From: SIAJ01 sp035258765
Lineage (GTDB): Bacteria; Planctomycetota; Planctomycetia; Gemmatales; Gemmataceae
DNA length: 7,391 nucleotides
Direction: 5' to 3'
Assembly: GCA_035258765.1 (NCBI GenBank)
Contig: DATFWZ010000624.1
Span: forward strand, 1 to 7,391
Shown: positions 1 through 4,963 of the stretch, in pieces
Layout of the letters: each line of letters opens with the position of its first letter
Numbering within the stretch: position 1 is the stretch's first letter
Notes under the pieces: model-generated
What the model was told of the DNA's origin: nothing
What the model saw: the letters and a program-made list of their open reading frames with translations, nothing else
Databases searched by the model: none
Program-made: the position numbers and the translations under genes

Positions 1-861
1 GAGCGCCACCGCCCCGCCGCGAGACAGGCTGTAGAGGGTGGCGGCGAGCATCAGCCCCAGGGCAGCGATCAGCCAGAGTGCCGCGGGATGACGGCCGAGT
101 TCGGCGATCATCTCCCCGACCGATCGGCGCTCACGAAACGGCGGAGTTCCGAGCAGCAGCCCGAGCCCTAGGCCGAAGCAGACGTTCACGTAGAACGGGA
201 AGTGGTTTCGGCAGACGAATGGCCCAAACACGTGCCCCTGCGACGGGAACTGCCAGTAAAGCGTGTCGGGCGGACAGCTCAGCCTCTGGGCCAGGGCGAA
301 TACTGAGAGCAGTGCTCCGTTCACCGTGCAGACGAGGGCGAACCGGCGGAAGGTGGCCGGCGTCGCCAGACCGAAACGGACGACCGCGAACAGCCCGGCG
401 ACGGCGAGCAGCTTGATTGTCTGCCGACGGGTGGCTCCGGGATCCATGGTCAGGGTGGCTGGTGGGCGAGGAACTGCGTCTTCCCCCGTCAGCCCCTCCG
501 GCTCGGCCGGGATCAAGACAGCTCTCAGCTCGGCCGTGGCCGGCGCGACCTCGGCCTGGGCTGCGTCCGACAGCGGGCAGAGCTGCCAGTATCCCAGGGC
601 TACCAGGCCGATCAGGCAAGCGAGCACTGGACATGGTCCGACGACGGCGCGCCGGTCGACGAGAATCAGCACCGCCCAAAGGACCAGCGCGACACCGAGA
701 CCTACCGACAGGAGGAGCAGCGACAGCGGGTGGACGGCGGCGAACGCCCATGGGGAAAGCGCCGTCATGGCGAGGACCACGATCTCGATGCCCGCGCGCA
801 ACCATCGCGCCAAGCCGGAGGACGGCACCGAGGATTCGGCTGCTAGCTCAGCTTCGGTCAC
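1..861 (-). CDS. O-antigen ligase/polymerase-like membrane protein, N-terminal part (runs off left edge)
   Basis: The frame is open from a GTG at 861 to the window edge, giving 287 residues with no stop. The N-terminus is short and cytoplasmic, then hydrophobic segments lie at about 25-44, 47-67, 77-92, 149-165, 174-193, 222-238 and 260-277. A long hydrophilic Ala/Pro/Glu-rich loop at about 95-147 separates the third and fourth. Motifs typical of the Wzy_C/O-antigen ligase family are FGPFVCRNHFPFY (about 212-224, with R218-N219-H220) and SRGG (280-283) at the end of a membrane helix; the segment SPWAFAAVHP (36-45) also fits planctomycete members as I remember them. Such proteins transfer or polymerise undecaprenyl-linked glycans on the outer face of the inner membrane. 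The start is uncertain: GTG 861 is the only usual start codon after the preceding stop and before the first helix, and its ribosome site is weak (GAGAG, 14 nt away). Ligase cannot be told from polymerase here, and the C-terminal half is missing. It follows the glycine-rich gene by 54 bp in the same direction, so probably the same operon. Confidence 0.85.
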   Translation of the reverse strand, partial: MTEAELAAESSVPSSGLARWLRAGIEIVVLAMTALSPWAFAAVHPLSLLLLSVGLGVALVLWAVLILVDRRAVVGPCPVLACLIGLVALGYWQLCPLSDAAQAEVAPATAELRAVLIPAEPEGLTGEDAVPRPPATLTMDPGATRRQTIKLLAVAGLFAVVRFGLATPATFRRFALVCTVNGALLSVFALAQRLSCPPDTLYWQFPSQGHVFGPFVCRNHFPFYVNVCFGLGLGLLLGTPPFRERRSVGEMIAELGRHPAALWLIAALGLMLAATLYSLSRGGAVAL

Positions 862-899
862 TTCGACGAACGAGACTCTCGCCGAGACACCCGCAGGTG

Positions 900-915
900 C
901 CCCGGTAAACCGGGG
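900..915 (-). other. GC hairpin directly after the glycine-rich gene stop codon
   Basis: CCCCGG-TAAA-CCGGGG on the plus strand is a perfect 6-bp all-GC stem with a 4-base loop. It starts at the base next to the TGA (918-916) of the glycine-rich gene and lies 38 bp before the probable GTG start of the membrane protein gene. No T-run follows on the minus strand, so it does not look like a standard intrinsic terminator. A 3'-end stabiliser or partial attenuator between two co-transcribed genes is possible, but this is inference. Confidence 0.45.
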
Positions 916-1245
916 TCAGCCCTTCGGCGATCCATGGACGCCGTGGCCGCCACCGTTGCCGCCGCCATTGCCGCCGCCGTTGCCGGTCGGGACCCAGTTC
1001 TGTACCTGGCGTTCCAGATTGCCCGATGGGGCGACTGGACCGGCCGACCGGGGTGCCGGGCCGGCGGGCTCCAACACGTTGATGCCCACGGAATCGACTG
1101 GTGCGATCACCGGTGCCGGTCTGGGACCCGCGACCGGACCAACCGGAAGGGCCGCTGCCGCCGTTGCGAGCAAGCCTAGCGCCAACGTGACTCCAACGGC
1201 GACCCGATTGAACCGGGACCCTGGCACGACTTTCATGTCGCTCAT
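916..1245 (-). CDS. Small secreted glycine-rich protein of unknown function
   Basis: This is a 109-residue protein I do not recognise. The start ATG at 1245 has a purine-rich ribosome site (AAAGGG, 4 nt upstream); a second ATG at 1236 would remove three residues. Residues 1-13 are basic, then a hydrophobic stretch at about 15-33 (VAVGVTLALGLLATAAAAL) looks like a Sec signal peptide with cleavage near the Ala run. The mature part is Pro/Ala/Val-rich (about 34-75), followed by a short polar segment (SGNLERQVQNWVP), and ends with three NGGG repeats and a His/Gly tail. There are no cysteines and no enzyme motif. It sits between the secreted protease gene (67-bp gap) and the O-antigen-ligase-like gene (54-bp gap), all on the same strand, so it is probably exported and tied to surface polysaccharide. 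A structural or matrix role, or being a protease substrate, is only a guess. Confidence 0.7.
   Translation of the reverse strand: MSDMKVVPGSRFNRVAVGVTLALGLLATAAAALPVGPVAGPRPAPVIAPVDSVGINVLEPAGPAPRSAGPVAPSGNLERQVQNWVPTGNGGGNGGGNGGGHGVHGSPKG
946..981 (-). repeat. Three 12-bp tandem repeats encoding (NGGG)3
   Basis: On the minus strand, three consecutive 12-bp units each read Asn-Gly-Gly-Gly with small third-position differences (AAC/AAT, GGC/GGT). They form the low-complexity end of the glycine-rich secreted protein. In-frame units like this can expand or contract without breaking the reading frame. Confidence 0.85.
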
Positions 1246-1249
1246 ATTT

Positions 1250-1255
1250 CCCTTT
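1250..1255 (-). promoter_or_regulatory. Ribosome binding site of the glycine-rich gene
   Basis: The minus strand reads GAAAGGGAAAT directly before ATG 1245. The AAAGGG core is 4 nt from that ATG but 13 nt from the alternative ATG at 1236, which favours the upstream start. Confidence 0.5.
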
Positions 1256-1277
1256 CGTCGGAAACAACCGGCCGGCG

Positions 1278-1294
1278 TCGGGAACCACTCCCGA
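1278..1294 (-). other. Hairpin between the protease and glycine-rich genes
   Basis: TCGGGA and TCCCGA form a perfect 6-bp stem around a 5-base loop in the 67-bp gap after the protease TAA (1315-1313). On the minus strand a run of five T comes before the stem, not after it, so this is not a normal intrinsic terminator for the leftward transcript. It may influence mRNA processing between the two genes, or be chance in GC-rich DNA. Confidence 0.35.
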
Positions 1295-1312
1295 AAAACC
1301 GCCGCCCTTGGT

Positions 1313-1963
1313 TTAGTGCTCGTCCTCCGCCAGCCACCGGAGGGCATTGGCCCGGAGGAAAGTGTGGATCTCGTCGATGTGGACGTAATAACCTCCGGTG
1401 CCGTCGTGCCCGCTGGCAATCCCAACCAGTCGGCCGGACTGATCGACCAGCGGGCCGCCGGACCGCCCGGCGGCCGGCGCGCGGGCCGCCTCCCAACAGA
1501 GGACGGGGGTCGCCTCCCCGGGACGCCGCAGCCGGACCTTACCTTTGACCTCTTCCGCCCGTGCCTTCGGTGTCGCCCCCTCCTCCCATCCCACGCTGAT
1601 CACCCCCTCGGGCACTGCCCCAGCGGCAGCCAAGGGGACCGGGGTAGGCAGGTCGGAGGCGGCGAATCGTAGGACCGCCAAATCGAGTTGGGCGGACCGG
1701 GCCAATACCTCTGCCTTGACTGGCTTGCCGCGGATCGTCCGAATCTCGACTGTGTCGGACTTCGGAACCACGTGCTGGGCGGTGAGTACGTAGGCATGTC
1801 CGCCGCGCCGGGCGATGACAATCGCGCTTCCGCCCGTGTCGTCCGCGCCATTGGTTACGCGGACGGTCGCCGCAACGCCGCGGTCGCGAATTTCCTTCGG
1901 GACCTCGGCGGTCGCGGGCGCCATAAGCGCCACGGCTAGCCCGAGTGTGAAGATTCGGCTCAA
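1313..1963 (-). CDS. Secreted trypsin-like serine protease (no PDZ domain)
   Basis: A 216-residue protein with a signal peptide (about 1-19, likely cut at ATA-EV) followed by a compact trypsin-like peptidase domain. The catalytic triad is visible: H64 in LTAQHVV, D94 in AQLDLAVLRF, and S168 in GRSGGPLV, where the GxSGGP signature is intact. This layout matches the bacterial DegP/HtrA-like peptidase fold, but the protein stops about 45 residues after the serine, so there is no PDZ domain and no membrane anchor. One cysteine (C156) excludes an internal disulfide. It probably acts in the periplasm or outside the cell; the substrate is unknown. The start is TTG, supported by a strong GGAGG 9 nt upstream and by the signal peptide beginning there; the next in-frame Met (14) would lose the signal peptide. 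It is the first gene of the leftward unit, ahead of the glycine-rich and ligase-like genes. The protease call is firm; its role in polysaccharide biology rests on context alone. Confidence 0.88.
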   Translation of the reverse strand: MSRIFTLGLAVALMAPATAEVPKEIRDRGVAATVRVTNGADDTGGSAIVIARRGGHAYVLTAQHVVPKSDTVEIRTIRGKPVKAEVLARSAQLDLAVLRFAASDLPTPVPLAAAGAVPEGVISVGWEEGATPKARAEEVKGKVRLRRPGEATPVLCWEAARAPAAGRSGGPLVDQSGRLVGIASGHDGTGGYYVHIDEIHTFLRANALRWLAEDEH

Positions 1964-2037
1964 GCGCCCCTACCTCCGGCACAATCGTCAACTTCAACCC
2001 AACCGATGCCGATAACGGACGTGGGGGACTGCTCCGC
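1964..2037. promoter_or_regulatory. Divergent intergenic region, presumed promoters for both directions
   Basis: This 74-bp gap lies between the divergently read protease and putative lipoprotein genes, so promoters for the leftward and rightward units should be in or near it. I could not find a convincing -35/-10 pair on either strand; a TTGACG on the minus strand lies too close to the protease ribosome site. The role is inferred from gene orientation only. If the rightward gene starts at ATG 2056, the gap grows to 92 bp. Confidence 0.35.
1972..1977 (-). promoter_or_regulatory. Shine-Dalgarno site that fixes the TTG start of the protease
   Basis: The minus strand reads GGAGGT here, with GGAGG ending 9 nt before TTG 1963. 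It is the clearest ribosome site in the window and the main reason for accepting a TTG start for the protease. Confidence 0.7.
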
Positions 2038-2787
2038 GTGACTCACGGGTCGGCCATGAGATTTCCGCGCGCCGCTTTCATCGGGCTGATTAGCGTCGCC
2101 GGGTTCGGGTGCTTCGCAGTCCGCCCATCCGCCCCCGATTCGTTCATCCACCTGGCCACCCGAAACGGAGTCCAGCAAACCATCCGCCCACACGATGACA
2201 ACCAGTTTGTCCACCAGCTACGGAAATACGCCGAGTCCGCGTTCGCCCAGAAGCCCGGGGTCGTGCCGAGCGACGCGTTCCACGAGGGGTTTATCGAAGG
2301 CTTCATTGACTACGTGGAAGCTGGAGGAACCGGAGAGCCGCCCTACCTTCCGCCGTTCCGCTACCGACTGACCGAGCACCGCACGCCCGAGGGGCAGGCA
2401 GCCATCCGCGACTGGTACGCCGGATTCCGGGAGGGTTCGGCGGCCGCCAAGGCGAGCGGCCTTCGCGAGCTGAACTACGTCCCGTTGCCCGGCCCAGTTA
2501 CCCCAGTCAGCGACCTCCGGCGAGACGACGTGATTCCGCCCGAGGTCAACATGGTGGCTCCATTCGCCGGGGACCGATCTCCCTGGGATCAACCGGGAGA
2601 CCTGCCACGGCCGCGCCACGCCGGGCCCGAAATCGGGCCGACTCCGCGCCCGGTGCCTGATCCGCCCAAGGTCCCGACCGTCCCACCGGGTCCTGGTCCG
2701 ACGAATATGGGCACGCGGTTCACGCCTCCGTTGGACCTGTCGCCCACTTCAGCCTTCGGCGCGGCCCGGCGGCCGGCCAGTCCTTGA
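2038..2787 (+). CDS. Putative lipoprotein of unknown function upstream of the exporter
   Basis: A 249-residue protein (243 if started at ATG 2056). The GTG at 2038 has a GGGGGA sequence about 9 nt upstream; the ATG has no clear ribosome site but gives a more normal signal peptide (MRFPRAAFIGL...). The hydrophobic stretch ends in AGFGC (C25 from GTG), a poor but possible lipobox. The middle, about 55-150, has a repeated aromatic/Gly pattern: FHEGFIEGFIDYVEAGG (81-97) and DWYAGFREGSAAA (125-137), separated by the Pro/aromatic segment PPYLPPFRYR (101-110). From about 186 it becomes proline-rich and probably unstructured. There is no enzyme motif. I have an impression that planctomycetes encode similar proteins with this GF..GF..Y / DW..G...G pattern, but I cannot name a family. 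It is 29 bp ahead of the Wza-like gene on the same strand, so a cell-envelope role beside the exporter is plausible. Confidence 0.75.
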   Translation: MTHGSAMRFPRAAFIGLISVAGFGCFAVRPSAPDSFIHLATRNGVQQTIRPHDDNQFVHQLRKYAESAFAQKPGVVPSDAFHEGFIEGFIDYVEAGGTGEPPYLPPFRYRLTEHRTPEGQAAIRDWYAGFREGSAAAKASGLRELNYVPLPGPVTPVSDLRRDDVIPPEVNMVAPFAGDRSPWDQPGDLPRPRHAGPEIGPTPRPVPDPPKVPTVPPGPGPTNMGTRFTPPLDLSPTSAFGAARRPASP

Positions 2788-2816
2788 CGCGTCTGCATCA
2801 GAGGCACCAACCCATC

Positions 2817-4166
2817 ATGCCGCCACCCTGTTTCACTCGGATCCACCGGCAACTCGCCTTACTTGCAGGCGTTAGCGTCGTTCTGTGGACCTGCGGGTGC
2901 GCGGCCGTCACCAATCCAGCGGCCGACGGGATCCCAGTCCGTCGACTCCCGCCCGAAGCCTTCGGCGAGAGTAAGTCTGACGTGCACCCGGTCCCGCTCA
3001 CCGCACTCACCCCCCCGCCGGCCGGGCCATACAAGCTCGCCGCCGGGGACGTCCTCGGCGTGTTCGTCGAGGGCGTACTGGGCGAGCGGGGCGGGCAGCC
3101 GCCGGTCCGCATCCCCGAGCAAGGCACGACCGCTCCACCGGGCATTGGCTACCCGATCCCGGTCCGGGACAACGGAACCGTACCGCTCCCCCTGTTGGCC
3201 GAACCGCTCGTCGTCGCCGGGCTGACTTTGGACGAGGCCCAGACCAAGATTACCCAGGCTTACCTCGGCACACTGCCCGAGTTGAAGGCCCCGAAGAAGC
3301 TGCTTAAGGACGAGACGGCTCGAATCATCGTCACACTGCTGAAACCCCGGCAGTACCACGTGCTGGTCCTGCGCGAGGATGCCGGCGGCACCACGTTCGG
3401 GACGTCCGGCGGATTCGGGGCTGGGCTCGGGAGTGGGACGTTCGTGTCCCAGACCCGGCGAGCGGCCGGGTTCCCGCTCGACCTGCCGGCTTATGAGAAC
3501 GACCTGCTCAATGCTCTCACTCGATCCGGCGGGCTGCCCGGGTCCGAGGCCGAGGATGAAGTGATTATTCTCCGCGGCGCCTACCGACCCGGGACCGACG
3601 GGCGGGCCGGGGCCGTGACCCAGGAGGCCCGCGAGACGATCCGGGTGCCGCTCCGGCTTCATCCGGGGCAAACGTTCAACGTCCGTCGGGAGGACCTGAT
3701 ACTGCGGAGCGGAGACGTCGTTCACGTCCGGGCCCGACCAGCGGAGTTGTTCTTTACCGGCGGACTGCTTCCGCCGCGGGCTTTTCCACTTCCGGCCGAC
3801 CGTGACCTGGATGTTCTCGAGGCAGTTGCTCTGGTCGGCGGCCCCCTGGTCAACGGTGGGGTGAACGCCAACAACCTGTCCGGGCAGATTGTCCAGACGG
3901 GGCTCGGGTTCCCGTCGCCTAGTCAGGTGACTATCCTGCGGAAGCTCGAGTGCGGTGCGCAGATCCCAATCGTTGTCAGCCTGAACCGGGCGATCCGAGA
4001 CCCGCGAGAACGAATTGCAATCCGGCCGAACGACTTCTTGATCCTGCAATCCACAGTGAAGGAGGCCGAGGCCCAGTACTTCACATCGAACTTCCGGTCG
4101 CTGTTCACCTGGCAGTTCCTGCGCTCCGCGTTCTTCAACGGAACGGAGACGATCACCCTGCCGTAG
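2817..4166 (+). CDS. wza: Wza-like polysaccharide export outer-membrane lipoprotein
   Basis: A 449-residue export protein. The N-terminus is a lipoprotein signal with a hydrophobic core at about 12-25 ending WTCGC; the likely lipidated residue is C28 (C26 also possible). After a Pro-rich linker, the Poly_export domain spans about 69-180, beginning YKLAAGDVLGVFV (72-84), with IPVRDNGTVPLPLL (114-127) and LTLDEAQTKITQAYL (136-150). Two SLBB-type segments follow: about 218-306 (YENDLLNALTRSGGLPG ... LRSGDVVHV) and about 312-412 (DLDVLEAVALVGG ... IRPNDFLILQ). A glycine-rich stretch at 190-207 interrupts the region before the first. Wza proteins form an octameric channel that carries polysaccharide across the periplasm and outer membrane and docks to Wzc. 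The C-terminal 25 residues (NFRSLFTWQFLRSAFF and onward) could be the membrane-crossing helix. The frame is open further upstream to a TTG at 2784 that overlaps the previous stop as TTGA, but ATG 2817 gives a better signal peptide and has GAGG 12 nt upstream. Confidence 0.93.
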   Translation: MPPPCFTRIHRQLALLAGVSVVLWTCGCAAVTNPAADGIPVRRLPPEAFGESKSDVHPVPLTALTPPPAGPYKLAAGDVLGVFVEGVLGERGGQPPVRIPEQGTTAPPGIGYPIPVRDNGTVPLPLLAEPLVVAGLTLDEAQTKITQAYLGTLPELKAPKKLLKDETARIIVTLLKPRQYHVLVLREDAGGTTFGTSGGFGAGLGSGTFVSQTRRAAGFPLDLPAYENDLLNALTRSGGLPGSEAEDEVIILRGAYRPGTDGRAGAVTQEARETIRVPLRLHPGQTFNVRREDLILRSGDVVHVRARPAELFFTGGLLPPRAFPLPADRDLDVLEAVALVGGPLVNGGVNANNLSGQIVQTGLGFPSPSQVTILRKLECGAQIPIVVSLNRAIRDPRERIAIRPNDFLILQSTVKEAEAQYFTSNFRSLFTWQFLRSAFFNGTETITLP

Positions 4167-4174
4167 CGTGGGAA

Positions 4175-4963
4175 TCAGGCGGCGCCGAGCACGCGGGCCG
4201 GCCACCACCGGCGTGCAGTCGTCGGGTTCGCGAATTCAACCGGCTCCCCGCGGAGGATCGCCCGGCCCGTCGCCCCGCAGATCCGCTCCCCGGCCACAGG
4301 CCCGACCCACTCACGGATTCGAGCCGCGGCCGCCGAAATCAGCGGCCTGCGTGACCGCGGCGAGTGGCCGTCCGACCCGAGGAGGTGAACACATCCGCGG
4401 CGGACCCATGATTTCAACGCCCTCTCTTGGGCACGGTTCGCCGGCCTGGTCAGGCTTCCGCTCGAGACCTGGACCAAGCAGCCCATGCGGATCAATTCTT
4501 CGAGTGGCCCAGGTTCGTGGAGCAGTTCCGCGTGTCGCTCCGGGTGGGCGAGGATGATCCGCACTCCGAGGGTCGCCAGCCGGCGAACGACGGGTCCAAG
4601 GTCAACGAAAAGCTGGTGTGGCATCTCCACCAGCACGAATCGACCGTGATCTCCGACGCTCAGAACCTGGTTGGCCGCCCAGGCGTCGGCGAGATCCGGG
4701 GTGGCCATCACCTCCGCGGCCGGGAACACTTCAAGGGGGATCATCGCCGTTGCGAGCCGTTGCCGAAGTTCGACGACGGCTTCGCGAATCGTGTCGGGTG
4801 AGAGATTCCACCGTTCACTCTGATGGGCGAGGGCGACGGTGTGCGTGACGCCTTCCGCCACGGCGATCCGACACATGGCCAGGGCGTCGTCCCACGTCCG
4901 TGGGCCGTCGTCCAAATCTGCCAAAAGGTGGACGTGAAGATCGGCGAGCGGGAAGTCATTCAC
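4175..4963 (-). CDS. PHP-domain protein-tyrosine phosphatase, CpsB/YwqE type
   Basis: A 262-residue cytoplasmic protein of the polymerase-and-histidinol-phosphatase (PHP) fold, the metal-dependent class that removes phosphate from tyrosines of BY-kinases. Family landmarks appear in order: DLHVHLLADLDDG (8-20, metal ligands H10, H12, probably D18), ALAHQS (44-49, H47), AAEVMA (82-87, E84), LAHPERH (138-144, H140 and R143), and GSDGHS (196-201, D198 and H200). All expected metal-binding positions seem present; the usual TPHH of the second motif reads LAHQ, so one His is replaced by Gln48. The length is close to the CpsB/YwqE norm of about 250. It starts with GTG 4963 inside the end of the kinase gene (GTGA overlap) and has no good ribosome site of its own, which points to translational coupling. 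The expected substrate is therefore the tyrosine cluster of that kinase. Its stop is 8 bp from that of the oppositely directed exporter gene. Confidence 0.92.
   Translation of the reverse strand: MNDFPLADLHVHLLADLDDGPRTWDDALAMCRIAVAEGVTHTVALAHQSERWNLSPDTIREAVVELRQRLATAMIPLEVFPAAEVMATPDLADAWAANQVLSVGDHGRFVLVEMPHQLFVDLGPVVRRLATLGVRIILAHPERHAELLHEPGPLEELIRMGCLVQVSSGSLTRPANRAQERALKSWVRRGCVHLLGSDGHSPRSRRPLISAAAARIREWVGPVAGERICGATGRAILRGEPVEFANPTTARRWWPARVLGAA

Noticed and set aside
131..805. Minus-strand open frame of 224 codons
   Set aside because: It overlaps the ligase-like gene in another frame and encodes an Arg/Gly/Pro-rich sequence without helices or motifs, while the chosen frame gives clear membrane segments and RNH and SRGG motifs.
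1278..1294. Intrinsic terminator after the protease gene
   Set aside because: The hairpin is perfect, but the T-run lies before the stem on the transcribed strand and none follows it.
263..1672. Plus-strand open frame of 469 codons across three leftward genes
   Set aside because: Its protein is Arg/Ser/Thr/Pro-rich with no domain, and it is antisense to the protease, glycine-rich and ligase-like genes, which all have recognisable features. It is open only because stops are rare in GC-rich DNA.
2784..2816. TTG 2784 as the start of the exporter gene (TTGA overlap with the previous stop)
   Set aside because: It would add 11 polar residues ahead of the lipoprotein signal; ATG 2817 gives a standard signal length and has a GAGG upstream. 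The overlap remains a fallback option.
2859..4208. Minus-strand open frame of 449 codons opposite the exporter gene
   Set aside because: It is the antisense shadow of the well-supported Wza-like gene and shows no domain of its own.
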